Shown: one piece after another, positions 26,501 through 34,505 of the stretch | How the letters are laid out: the number at the start of each line of letters is the position of its first letter | How positions within the stretch are numbered: position 1 is the stretch's first letter | Assembly: GCF_003651245.1 (NCBI RefSeq) | Contig: NZ_RAPE01000006.1 | Coordinates: 124,001 to 188,000 of the forward strand | Length of the DNA stretch: 64,000 bases | Source: Roseovarius spongiae | GTDB lineage: Bacteria; Pseudomonadota; Alphaproteobacteria; Rhodobacterales; Rhodobacteraceae | Direction of reading: 5' to 3' | Program-made: the position numbers and the translations under genes | Notes under the pieces: model-generated | Databases searched by the model: none | Told to the model about the DNA's origin: nothing | Seen by the model: the letters and a program-made list of their open reading frames with translations, nothing else

Positions 26501-27652
26501 TCAAAACCCTTTTTCGATCCGGGCGTATTTGGGTTTCCAGTCCTTTTCGTGTTTCGTCCAGTAGAACGGATCAGAAAAAGCAAACTGTTCGAGGGTCCCT
26601 GTCGGATCGAAATTAGGGAACGACCTGATCTTGTCAGTCAGTTCCACCTTGGTCGGATCCACGGACGGCGGATAGAGCTGCGCCTCGGCCGTGGCGATCA
26701 TGACATCCGTATCAAGGATGAAGTTGAGAAATTCCTCACAGACTTCCACCGGAGATCCCTTGAGAACAAGAAGATCTGAACACCAGCAGTAGCCTTTCGA
26801 GTAATCCACATACCCGAAATCTGGATCCCGTTCGATCAGCGATGTGGCGCGTCCAGACCAGATGTCGCTGGCATAGACTTCGCCCGATGCGAGCAGTTCG
26901 ATCGACTCGGCGCCCGAGCCCCAGTATTTCTTTACCAAGCTCCGGTTTTCACGAATTTTCGCCCATACCGCATCGAGATCCTCGATGTTGTTGGGGTTCT
27001 GACCCGACTGCAGGGCCGCGACCCACATCCTGGTCTGGAAATCGTTGTGTCCGCTGATCTTGTCGGCCAGATCGGGATTGATAAGCAAACCTTCACGCTG
27101 TTCCAGCGCCTGCTCTTCGCTGATGAACTTCTTGTTGTAAGCGATCCCGGTGTTGCCGTAGCTGAATGGCAACGCCGAAAGCCCGTCTGGCGTAATGTCC
27201 CAGAAAGGCTGCATCAGCGCTGGCATGACATTTTTCGCGTTGGGAATATTGTCCAGATTCAGCTTGACCCCGAAACCGGCGTCCATCCACCGCTTGTACC
27301 AGGAGTTGCCGGCAGAGTTGATGATATTGTAGTCACCCGGCTGCCCGGCGCGCGCCTTGGCCAGCACTTCCTCTTCCAGGCCGAAGGTGCCCTCGACCAC
27401 CTTGACGCCGGTGGCGTCCTCGAACGACGCGATGCCCGTCCGGCGCATGGCTTCCTGCACCACGCCGCCCCATGAATGATACTTGATCTCGTCGACCTTC
27501 TCCTTGGCGAGCGATGTGCCGGGCAGGCCGACAATACCGACGGAAAGTCCGGCCATACCAACCGACCGCAGGAATGACCGCCGGTCGATATCCCCGTCTT
27601 TGTATCGCTGCCTGAGATCCTCGAGGTAGTTCGTCGTTGGGTATCTTGTCAT
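26501..27652 (-). CDS. ABC transporter solute-binding protein, PotD/SpuE-like, with Tat-type signal
   Basis: A 383-residue extracellular solute-binding protein. The N-terminus contains DRRSFLR at residues 23-29 followed by a hydrophobic stretch to about 49, a twin-arginine export signal, so it probably crosses the membrane folded. The body (KYHSWGGVVQEAMRRTGI, then NIINSAGNSWYKRWMDAG) resembles PotD-type proteins that bind polyamines, amino acids or opines. It lies between permease and ATPase genes. No full aromatic-box comparison was made, so the ligand is open. Confidence 0.9.
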   Translation of the reverse strand: MTRYPTTNYLEDLRQRYKDGDIDRRSFLRSVGMAGLSVGIVGLPGTSLAKEKVDEIKYHSWGGVVQEAMRRTGIASFEDATGVKVVEGTFGLEEEVLAKARAGQPGDYNIINSAGNSWYKRWMDAGFGVKLNLDNIPNAKNVMPALMQPFWDITPDGLSALPFSYGNTGIAYNKKFISEEQALEQREGLLINPDLADKISGHNDFQTRMWVAALQSGQNPNNIEDLDAVWAKIRENRSLVKKYWGSGAESIELLASGEVYASDIWSGRATSLIERDPDFGYVDYSKGYCWCSDLLVLKGSPVEVCEEFLNFILDTDVMIATAEAQLYPPSVDPTKVELTDKIRSFPNFDPTGTLEQFAFSDPFYWTKHEKDWKPKYARIEKGF

Positions 27653-27681
27653 TTTCTTCTCCGCTGTTGATGGTCGTTGGT

Positions 27682-28515
27682 CTAGTTATCGGGGCCTGCG
27701 GCGGCCTGACTCGCCAGTCGGCTGCCGATTGCGCCGGCCAGAAGTGAAAGGCCGATGGTGATGCTGACCATGACTGTGCCGAGCGCGTTGATCTCCGGAC
27801 TCACCGAATCCTTGAGCATGGCGAAGATCTGGGTTGGGACGGTCTCGATCCCGTTCGGCCGCCAGAAAAGCGACGCCGTGAGGTTGTCGAACGAAATGGT
27901 GAAGGCGAATAGTAGCGCCGCGACAAGTGCGGGCGCAGTCAGCGGCAGGGTGATTTCCCGAAAGACTGTCAACGCATTTGCGCCAAGGCTTGAGGCGGCT
28001 TCCTCATAAGTTCTGCCGAGCCCGGAAAGACGGGCCTGGATGACCAGGAAGGCAAAGGGCAGCGTGATCAGGACGTGCCCGATCAGCAGCAGCATGTAGG
28101 TGCGCGGCAGGCCGAGCGAACGCAACAATAGAAGCAACCCAACGGCAAGCGCGGTTTCGGGGATGAGAAGCGGCGCGATGGTCAGGCTGCTGAAGAGTTT
28201 GCGCCCCGGCACGCGATACCGCACGAGCGCCATTGCGCTCATCATCGCAACCAGAGTGCCGATCAGCGCCGTCAGGATGCCCAGCGAGGCCGACGTCAGG
28301 AATGCCCGGATGATGACCTCGTTTGCGAGCAGTTTCTCGAACCAGCGCAACGACAGCCCTTCGATCGGAAACGAGCCGAATTCCGACGAGTTGAAGGAAA
28401 GCAGGATCACCACGATGATTGGCGCGAACATGAACACGTAGACAAGAAACGTGAAGCCGTTCAGTAGGTAATCCCCCCACTGGCGCAGCTCTCTCTTGGT
28501 CGGGGTCTCGCTCAT
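27682..28515 (-). CDS. ABC transporter permease, PotC type
   Basis: A 277-residue membrane protein with six predicted helices. The EAASSLGANALTVFREITLPLTAPALVAA segment is split over about residues 165-195 and forms the EAA loop that contacts the ATPase. It pairs with the upstream PotB-type permease, which it overlaps as ATGA. With the binding protein and the ATPase it forms an importer of the polyamine/opine group (PotABCD-like). Confidence 0.92.
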   Translation of the reverse strand: MSETPTKRELRQWGDYLLNGFTFLVYVFMFAPIIVVILLSFNSSEFGSFPIEGLSLRWFEKLLANEVIIRAFLTSASLGILTALIGTLVAMMSAMALVRYRVPGRKLFSSLTIAPLLIPETALAVGLLLLLRSLGLPRTYMLLLIGHVLITLPFAFLVIQARLSGLGRTYEEAASSLGANALTVFREITLPLTAPALVAALLFAFTISFDNLTASLFWRPNGIETVPTQIFAMLKDSVSPEINALGTVMVSITIGLSLLAGAIGSRLASQAAAGPDN

Positions 28516-29402
28516 GTCAGCCCCTTCGTGAGACGTTCGAGGCCGAAATACCGGCTGTAGATCATTATGATCCCGCCCAGGATGAGCGCGAGCGCGATCG
28601 CCAGCGTCGACCCCATCGGCCAGTTCAACTGCGTCATGATGGTTTCGAAGATCAGGTTACCAAACAAGAAGTCGTCGGGTCCGCCCAGGATGATCGGCGT
28701 CACGTAGGAGCCGGCCGAGAGCACAAAGACCAGGAGCGCGCCCGTGGCGACGCCCGGCATCGACAGCGGGAGGGTGACGCTGAAGAAGGCGCCGACCGGC
28801 GTGGCCCCAAGGGTGCGCGCCACGGCAACCAGGCTGCGGTCGCTCGACTCGATGGAAACAAAGATATTGAGGATGGCGAACGGCATCAGGAAGTGGACCA
28901 ATCCCATGATCACCGCGCCTTCGGTGTAGAGCATTTCGAGCGGGGCGTCGATCAATCCGATCCACATCAGGAACGTGTTGACCGCACCATGCGCCCCCAG
29001 CACATGTATCCACGACATCGTTCTGATGACGAAGCTGATCCAGAATGGCAGCAGCAGCAGCAGCATGAGCAACCAGCGATGCCGCGAGCGTGTCGTCGCG
29101 ATGACATAGGCGGGCACGTAGCCGACCACCACGCAGACCACGGTGGTGATCAGGGCGACTCGCGCGGTTTTCCAGACTGCGTAGTGATAGTACGGATCCG
29201 TAAAGAACACATTCCAGTTCCGCAGCCCCAGATCAGGAGCGTCGACCCCTATGTCGACATAGAGGAACAGAGTGAACGCGCCCATGATCGTCATGGGCAA
29301 GACCATGAAACAAAACAGTATTACAAGGGATGGCGAAAGCAGGATCCACGGCTTTGCGACTTCGACCCCGCGCGATTTCGTCGAAGTTTCGGCGCGAGTC
29401 AT
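28512..29402 (-). CDS. ABC transporter permease, PotB type; first gene of the operon
   Basis: A 296-residue membrane protein with about six helices and an EAA-type loop (VAVARTLGATPVGAFFSVTL, about residues 189-208). It is the first gene of a six-gene minus-strand run: permease B, permease C, binding protein, ATPase, amidohydrolase, tandem GntR. An AGGTGAT ribosome site precedes the ATG. Its promoter must lie in the AT-rich gap shared with the divergent M20 gene. Confidence 0.92.
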   Translation of the reverse strand: MTRAETSTKSRGVEVAKPWILLSPSLVILFCFMVLPMTIMGAFTLFLYVDIGVDAPDLGLRNWNVFFTDPYYHYAVWKTARVALITTVVCVVVGYVPAYVIATTRSRHRWLLMLLLLLPFWISFVIRTMSWIHVLGAHGAVNTFLMWIGLIDAPLEMLYTEGAVIMGLVHFLMPFAILNIFVSIESSDRSLVAVARTLGATPVGAFFSVTLPLSMPGVATGALLVFVLSAGSYVTPIILGGPDDFLFGNLIFETIMTQLNWPMGSTLAIALALILGGIIMIYSRYFGLERLTKGLT

Positions 29403-29666
29403 AACATATCACCTGTTTCGTCCCTGTTGCACCGATTACCGATTATTTTTTTGTCTCTGTCAACAGAGTGAGTAAGAAAAATGAAATTTTTCATACTTTA
29501 CCGATGGTTCACACGTCACAATTTGCGCATTGACCACCTGTGATTTCCTTTGCGCTTCGTTTGATGATATGTCACGATTGATAACATCATCCACTTTCTT
29601 AGCGCCTCCAGTGGATCCAGAAAGATGGACGCGGACTTGAGGTGCAGCATTGTAAGGCAGGACACC
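29403..29666. promoter_or_regulatory. AT-rich divergent promoter region between the ABC operon and the M20 gene
   Basis: This 264-base gap separates two divergent transcription units. It holds an inverted repeat ATGAAA-TT-TTTCAT (29481-29494). TGATATGT (29565-29572) is an inverted copy of ACATATCA at 29404-29411, although the latter overlaps the permease ribosome site. A further GATGAT/ATCATC pair lies at 29563-29568 and 29586-29591. The tandem GntR protein at the end of the ABC operon is the obvious candidate to bind here. I could not place -35/-10 boxes with confidence. Confidence 0.5.
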
Positions 29667-30923
29667 ATGACATCATTGCGCCAACAGGTTCTCGACTGGA
29701 TCGAAGAAGACGAACAAAAGCTGATCGGCTTTTTTCAGGACTTGGTCCGCGCAAAATCTCCCAACCCGCCCGGAGACACCCGCGAAGTGATGAGCCTGGT
29801 CTCCAAGTTCCTCGAGGAAGAAGGGCTGGCATTCGACGAGCTCACGGCGAAGGAGCACCTGCCCAACCTGGTGGCCTCGTTCGATGGTGGCGCCGAAGGC
29901 AAACACCTGGTCCTCAACGGGCATGTCGATGTCTTTCCCGTTGGCAATGAAAAGGCATGGGACCGCGATCCCTGGAGCGGCGACATTGAGGACGGCGTCA
30001 TTCACGGGCGCGGCGCCGCCGACATGAAAGGTGGGACGACGGCGGCGATTTTCGCCTATCGATACCTGCACCGCCTTCGCGACAAGCTGGCCGGAAAGTT
30101 GTCCCTCATGGTGGTTTCGGACGAAGAGACGAGCGGACGATGGGGCACCGGGTATATTCTGGAGCAACTCGGCGACGCGGCGTTGGGCGATTGCCTGCTC
30201 TCGGGTGAGCCGGTCGGGGTCAAGACGATCCGGTTCGGTGAAAAGGGCATTCTGCAGTTCACGATCGAGGTTCGAACGCGCGGGGCGCACGGCCCCTATG
30301 CGCATCTCAGCCCGAGCGCGATCAACATCATGTCCGATATCATGAACGAGCTGAAAGCCGTCACCAGGGTAGAGCAGAACCTACCGCCCGAGATCGCGAC
30401 CAGGCTGGCAGATCGCAAGACGCAGGCTGTGATCGACGAAACGATGGGTGAGGGAACCAACGAGGCGATCACCGCCGTGGTGCTGAACGTCGGAACCATC
30501 AAGGGTGGCTCCAAGGTCAACATGGTGGCTTCGGATTGCACGATAGAGGTCGATATCCGGATACCCTGGGGGGTCGAGCGGGACGACGTCCTCAAAATGG
30601 TGCAAGATATCGTCGACGCCCATCCAGAGGCCACGATCAGCGACATCATCGGTGGCCCCGCGCTCTACTCGGATCCCGAACATGAAATGGCAGAGCTGCT
30701 GTCTGCGAACGTCACGGCGCTTGGCTACGATGAACCGGTGCGCATTCCGATGGTTGCGGCCTCCGATTGCCGGTTCTGGCGCGAACGCGGCGTGCCCGCG
30801 CTCGTCTACGGAACCTCGCCCCGCAACGTCAGCGCCCCCAATGAATCCGCTGTGATCGAGGATTTCCTGCATGTAGTTCGGGTGCATACCCTGAGCGCGC
30901 TGGATTATCTCAGCCCGAAATGA
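29667..30923 (+). CDS. M20-family metal-dependent amidohydrolase/peptidase (ArgE/DapE type)
   Basis: A 418-residue hydrolase. The zinc-site residues of the M20 family are visible: H86 and D88 in NGHVDVF, D119 in GRGAADMKGG, and the base and ligand glutamates E153-E154 in VVSDEETSG. M20 enzymes remove acyl, carbamoyl or succinyl groups from amino acids or cleave dipeptides; N-carbamoyl-amino-acid hydrolases belong here. The ATG at 29667 has a degenerate AAGGCAGG upstream; an in-frame start at 29625 adds 14 unlikely residues. It is divergent from the ABC/amidohydrolase operon and probably part of the same pathway. Confidence 0.9.
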   Translation: MTSLRQQVLDWIEEDEQKLIGFFQDLVRAKSPNPPGDTREVMSLVSKFLEEEGLAFDELTAKEHLPNLVASFDGGAEGKHLVLNGHVDVFPVGNEKAWDRDPWSGDIEDGVIHGRGAADMKGGTTAAIFAYRYLHRLRDKLAGKLSLMVVSDEETSGRWGTGYILEQLGDAALGDCLLSGEPVGVKTIRFGEKGILQFTIEVRTRGAHGPYAHLSPSAINIMSDIMNELKAVTRVEQNLPPEIATRLADRKTQAVIDETMGEGTNEAITAVVLNVGTIKGGSKVNMVASDCTIEVDIRIPWGVERDDVLKMVQDIVDAHPEATISDIIGGPALYSDPEHEMAELLSANVTALGYDEPVRIPMVAASDCRFWRERGVPALVYGTSPRNVSAPNESAVIEDFLHVVRVHTLSALDYLSPK

Positions 30924-30940
30924 GAGAGGCCGCAAATTCG

Positions 30941-30966
30941 CCGTTTGCCCCCTTCGGGGTAAACGG
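30941..30966. terminator. Hairpin between convergent genes
   Basis: CCGTTTGCCCC (30941-30951) pairs with GGGGTAAACGG (30956-30966) around a CTTC loop, 11 pairs including one G-U. It lies in the 64-base gap between the stops of the M20 gene and the convergent M24 gene. There is no T run on the plus strand, and only a short AATTT-like tract follows on the minus strand, so termination may be inefficient or factor-assisted. Confidence 0.65.
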
Positions 30967-30987
30967 TGTCCAACTGCGAGGGGCGTC

Positions 30988-32160
30988 TTACTTGACGAAG
31001 AGCTTCGGCTCCAGATCGGTAAGGCGCTCGATGCCGGTCTCGGTCATGATCAGCGGCATACTACAACAGACACAGCCGACGCCCTCGACATAGATCGCGG
31101 GTACGAGGTGAAAGCACATGCCGGGCGCCAGGACCCGCTGGTCCTCGGGCATGATCTGCATGACGGCGGGCTCGCCCCAGCCGGGTGCGACAGCCACCCC
31201 CAGGCCGTAGGCCGCCCGCACGACGAAATTCTCGCCGTAGCCTTTCCGTTCGATCGCGCTGCGCACGACGCGGTCGGCCTCGTGCGATGTCATCCCGACG
31301 CGAATTCCCTCCAATCCGGCGTGCAGTCCGGCTTCGGACGCCTCCTGCATCCGCAGGACGGCGTCGGAGGGTTGGCCGATGGAGAAAACGCGGAAGACCG
31401 GAACATGGTAGGCCCTGTAGGCGCCCGCCATTTCCGCGTTCACGATCTCTCCTCGCCCGATCGGCGCGCCGATCCAGGAAGCGTGGGCGCAGTAGCTGCG
31501 CGACCCTGCCGAAACGAACGGCAGCATTCCCATCCGGTCACCGCCGTCGTGAATGGCGCGGGACAGCATCGCCGCCACGAGATCCGAATCCGTTACTCCC
31601 TCCTTCAGCAGATTATAACCCGCCTCGATCGCCCGGCTGGTGATTGCGCCGGCCCGGCGCATATGGTCGAGCTCGCGGTCGCTTTTCACCTGTCTTTCGT
31701 ACTCGATCAGACCAGTGATATCGTGGAACGTCGCGTCGGGAAGCAACGCCGTCAGTTGTTCATATTGCGCGATGGTGAAGAACAGCGCCGCCTTTTCGAT
31801 TCCGAGCCGCGCCCGATCAAATCCCATGTCCCGCAGGCTTTGGGCCAAGACCGCGATCGGATCCTCGGAGTCGGCGACGCCGATTCCCTGTTTCGCCCAC
31901 ATATGAGGAGCCAGCGCCCGGACGTTGCTCATCTCCGTCTTGCGCGTGATCCACAACGGATCACCCTTGAGCGGCAGCACCAGAAACATGAGCGAATGCG
32001 CGCAGCCCGTGAGGAACCCGGTCAGGTAGTAATAGTTTTGTGGCACGCAGATAAGCAGCGCATCGAGGCCGCGTTCGCGCATCTGCGCTCTGATCTTCGC
32101 AACACGCTGCTGATACTCGGCGTCAGGGAAGGGCAACGGGTTATGCAATTCGGTCTTCAT
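30988..32160 (-). CDS. M24-fold hydrolase, creatinase-like, lacking the metal site
   Basis: A 390-residue two-domain protein: a creatinase-type N-terminal domain at about 15-155 and a pita-bread domain at about 163-385. In metal-dependent M24 peptidases five ligands are conserved. Aligned by eye, only the first is partly kept (E243 in NAEMAG). The second is P254 (YHVPVFR); the third falls in AAYGLG, the fourth at V353 (HLVPAIY), and the fifth in VGCVCCS. H226 (CAHASW) remains where creatinase has its catalytic histidine. This suggests a metal-free C-N hydrolase like creatinase or ectoine hydrolase rather than an Xaa-Pro peptidase. The ATG follows AGGAAAAG. It ends the xdh-like minus-strand operon. 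Confidence 0.82.
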   Translation of the reverse strand: MKTELHNPLPFPDAEYQQRVAKIRAQMRERGLDALLICVPQNYYYLTGFLTGCAHSLMFLVLPLKGDPLWITRKTEMSNVRALAPHMWAKQGIGVADSEDPIAVLAQSLRDMGFDRARLGIEKAALFFTIAQYEQLTALLPDATFHDITGLIEYERQVKSDRELDHMRRAGAITSRAIEAGYNLLKEGVTDSDLVAAMLSRAIHDGGDRMGMLPFVSAGSRSYCAHASWIGAPIGRGEIVNAEMAGAYRAYHVPVFRVFSIGQPSDAVLRMQEASEAGLHAGLEGIRVGMTSHEADRVVRSAIERKGYGENFVVRAAYGLGVAVAPGWGEPAVMQIMPEDQRVLAPGMCFHLVPAIYVEGVGCVCCSMPLIMTETGIERLTDLEPKLFVK

Positions 32161-32174
32161 GTCTTTTCCTCGCA

Positions 32175-32193
32175 GCCCGCAGGGATTGCGGGC
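32175..32193. other. Small hairpin just before the M24 ribosome site
   Basis: GCCCGCA (32175-32181) and TGCGGGC (32187-32193) form a perfect 7-pair stem with a five-base loop. It sits in the 73-base gap between the CoxM-type gene and the M24 gene, directly upstream of the AGGAAAAG ribosome site on the minus strand. It could set message stability or translation of the M24 gene relative to the subunit genes. Confidence 0.4.
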
Positions 32194-32233
32194 ATGACGT
32201 CCGGGCAATGACATCCACCCATCCGCAAAGATG

Positions 32234-33022
32234 CTAGCCTGCGGCGGCGACGGCTTGCGCTGTCAGAACAGCGACCAGATGTGCGCGGTAGGCTGCAGAC
32301 CCGTGCAGATCCGAAATCATGCCGTCCTCAGGCACGGTAATCCCCTTGATGGCGTCGCCATGGAACCGCTGCGTAAGGGCCTCTTCGGCCTCGACCCAGC
32401 GGTAGACGCCGTCATCCGACGCACCCGTCACAGCCACTCGGACGCCGCCCGCGCGTTGTGCGACAAAGACCCCGACCAGTGCGAACCGCGAGGCAGGTTG
32501 CTCGAACTTCTGGTAGTTTGCGCGCTCGGGCACGGGAAACCGGATTTCGGTGATCAGTTCGCCTTCATCCAGCGCCGTCGTGAACATCCCCTGGAAATAG
32601 TCGTCTGCCGCGATTTCCCGCCGATCGGTCGCGATGATGGCGTCGCTCGCCAGAACGGCAGCCGGATAGCAGGCGCTGGGATCGTTGTTGGCCAGACTGC
32701 CGCCGATCGTTCCCCGGTTTCGGACGGCAGGGTCGCCTATTTGCCCTGCCAGAGCGGCCAGGGCGGGAAAGACTGCGGCAACCTCCGCGGCAACCGTGGC
32801 GTGCGCCGTCGCGCCGCCGATGCAGATCATCCCGTCAGCGGGCCTGACAAAACGCATCTCCGCGATCTCCCGCACGGATACGAGCCGCGACGGCATCGCG
32901 AGGCGTTGTTTCATCGTCGGGATCAGGGTTTGCCCACCTCCCAGCGCTTGCGCGTCCTCCTGCCTGAGCGCATCGACGGCCTCCGCAATGGTTCGGGGTC
33001 GGTCGAACTCGAAATCGTACAT
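32234..33022 (-). CDS. coxM: Molybdenum hydroxylase FAD subunit, CoxM/CutM type
   Basis: A 262-residue FAD-binding protein of the medium subunit family of CO dehydrogenase/xanthine dehydrogenase. The FAD motifs are ALGGGQTLIPTMKQR (about 28-42) and TIGGSLANNDPSACYPA (about 106-122). It passes electrons from the iron-sulfur subunit to an acceptor. ATG 33022 is used because GGAGAGAAG precedes it; an ATG 15 bases upstream is possible. The small subunit gene is just upstream, but the large subunit is encoded 7 kb away on the other strand. Confidence 0.9.
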   Translation of the reverse strand: MYDFEFDRPRTIAEAVDALRQEDAQALGGGQTLIPTMKQRLAMPSRLVSVREIAEMRFVRPADGMICIGGATAHATVAAEVAAVFPALAALAGQIGDPAVRNRGTIGGSLANNDPSACYPAAVLASDAIIATDRREIAADDYFQGMFTTALDEGELITEIRFPVPERANYQKFEQPASRFALVGVFVAQRAGGVRVAVTGASDDGVYRWVEAEEALTQRFHGDAIKGITVPEDGMISDLHGSAAYRAHLVAVLTAQAVAAAG

Positions 33023-33082
33023 CTCACTTCTCTCCATCGGTCAAACGTGAAACAGCGGATTGTCTGCGTCTCTTCGGCCCTG

Positions 33083-33568
33083 TCACTCGGCTGCGAGCGG
33101 CGCGACCTCCTGCCCGGAGGCGGCGAGGATGGCGCGGATGATGTTGTGATACCCCGTGCAGCGGCAGAGATTCCCCGCAAGATATTCGCGAATCTCGTCG
33201 GCGTCCGGCCTGGGGTTGTCGCGCAGCAATGCCGCTGCGCTCATGACCATGCCCGGAGTGCAGTAGCCGCATTGCAGCCCGTGATGGTCCTGAAACGCCT
33301 GTTGGATCGTGTTCAGCGTCCCATCCTCGGCGGCCTGACCTTCTATGGTGGCGACATCGGCGTTCTCGGCCTCCAGGGCGAACATGGTGCAGGATTTCAC
33401 GGCCTTTCCGTTCACGTGCACCACGCAGGCGCCGCATTGGCTGGTGTCGCAACCCACGTGTGTGCCGGTCAGCCCGAGGTCCTCGCGCAGAAACTCGACC
33501 AGAAGCTTGCGCCCCTCGACCTCGCCCGTCACCGGCTTGCCGTTCACGGTCATGCTTAGCTTGTTCAT
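33083..33568 (-). CDS. coxS: Molybdenum hydroxylase [2Fe-2S] subunit, CoxS/CutS type
   Basis: A 161-residue iron-sulfur protein with all eight cysteines for two [2Fe-2S] clusters: C40, C45, C48 and C60 ([10 protein letters not shown], then KSC), and C100, C103, C135 and C137 (CGYC, then CRC). It transfers electrons from the molybdenum centre to FAD. It lies 42 bases after the XRE-cupin regulator gene and 60 bases before the FAD subunit gene, forming a minus-strand operon that ends with the M24 gene. Confidence 0.94.
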   Translation of the reverse strand: MNKLSMTVNGKPVTGEVEGRKLLVEFLREDLGLTGTHVGCDTSQCGACVVHVNGKAVKSCTMFALEAENADVATIEGQAAEDGTLNTIQQAFQDHHGLQCGYCTPGMVMSAAALLRDNPRPDADEIREYLAGNLCRCTGYHNIIRAILAASGQEVAPLAAE

Positions 33569-33610
33569 GTGCGCCTCTCGCTTCCTGCTATGGTGCCGTC
33601 TTTCCTGACC

Positions 33611-34204
33611 TCATCCGATCTCGCGCGACCGGATCACCCAGATGATCTGGGTCTCACCCTCGGCCAGATTGCGAAACGAATGGGGCTGGCTGCTATCGAA
33701 CTGAAAGGCGTCACCGGCTTCAAGGTCATGATAATGATCCCCGATCATCAACTCGAATCGTCCTGAAAGGACCATGCCGCACTTTTCGCCGATACGGTGA
33801 AACGGCTCGGGCCCCGAGTTGCCCCCGGGCTCGAGCTTAAGCAGGAAAAATTCCAGTTCCGAGTTTCGTTCGGGCGACAGCAACTCCTTCGTGAGCCCGA
33901 CCGCGTCGAAATCCAGCACAGGGCGCTTGTGCCGGCGCGTCACCACGTTCTGTTCGCCGGTGCGCGGCTCCGCGTCGCTGAAGAAATCCGCGAGCGGGAC
34001 GCCAAGGGCGATCCGCAGCCGGTCGAGCACCTTGATGGATGGCGATGTGCGACCGCGTTCGATGTGGCTCAACATCGCGACGGAAACCTGGCTCTGCTTG
34101 GACAGTGCGCTGAGCGTCAGCCCGCGGCCGGTCCTGAGCGCGCGTATCCGGTCGCCTATGCCGCGCAAGGTCTCGGCGTTGAAATCGTCCTGTGTCTGGG
34201 TCAT
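33611..34204 (-). CDS. XRE-family regulator with C-terminal cupin domain (copy 2)
   Basis: A 197-residue protein with an XRE helix-turn-helix (about 17-72, LSALSKQSQVSVAMLSHIERG) and a cupin domain (about 120-195, including GPEPFHRIGEKCGMVLSGRFEL). It is a paralogue of the regulator at 12220. It heads the coxS-coxM-M24 operon and is divergent from the dpp-coxL-coxG operon, so it probably controls both arms by sensing a pathway compound. The frame continues upstream to 34879, but that part runs through the AT-rich promoter and into dppA on the other strand. The ATG at 34204 is where family similarity begins. Confidence 0.88.
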   Translation of the reverse strand: MTQTQDDFNAETLRGIGDRIRALRTGRGLTLSALSKQSQVSVAMLSHIERGRTSPSIKVLDRLRIALGVPLADFFSDAEPRTGEQNVVTRRHKRPVLDFDAVGLTKELLSPERNSELEFFLLKLEPGGNSGPEPFHRIGEKCGMVLSGRFELMIGDHYHDLEAGDAFQFDSSQPHSFRNLAEGETQIIWVIRSREIG

Positions 34205-34505
34205 GGGGCGTCGTATCACTTGTAAGTAATGGTATGGCTCGATACCTGATGGTCTACCTTTATCATGTGGTGATACAGGATTTATCATCAGATTAACAAT
34301 ATTTTTCTTGAAATTTATATCCATATGAGAAAATAGTGAGCGACGAGGAACGTCAAAGGACTCGTTCTTGCTCTGCGATGAAGAGAAATATGCGATTTTG
34401 CTGTAATATTTAGCATCCTGGCATTGTTCTCGAGAATCGGCGGCGGATCGCGATTTCATTGATAGTGAAAATTCTCGGCTATTTGGAAAACCACAGGAGG
34501 TTGAA
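34205..34505. promoter_or_regulatory. Divergent control region of the molybdenum-hydroxylase/dpp divergon
   Basis: This 301-base gene-free stretch is conspicuously AT-rich (about 34230-34400). It contains TATCA-TGTGG-TGATA (34261-34275), a perfect five-base inverted repeat 57 bases from the regulator start. TTTCA-N7-TGAAA (34454-34470) overlaps an element shared with the promoter at 12891 and lies about 36 bases before the dppA start. These are the best candidate operators for the XRE-cupin regulator. An AGGAGG ribosome site for dppA ends the region. I see no small gene in it. Confidence 0.6.

Noticed and set aside
30988..32160. Xaa-Pro aminopeptidase
   Set aside because: The fold fits M24, but nearly all metal ligands needed for peptidase activity are replaced.
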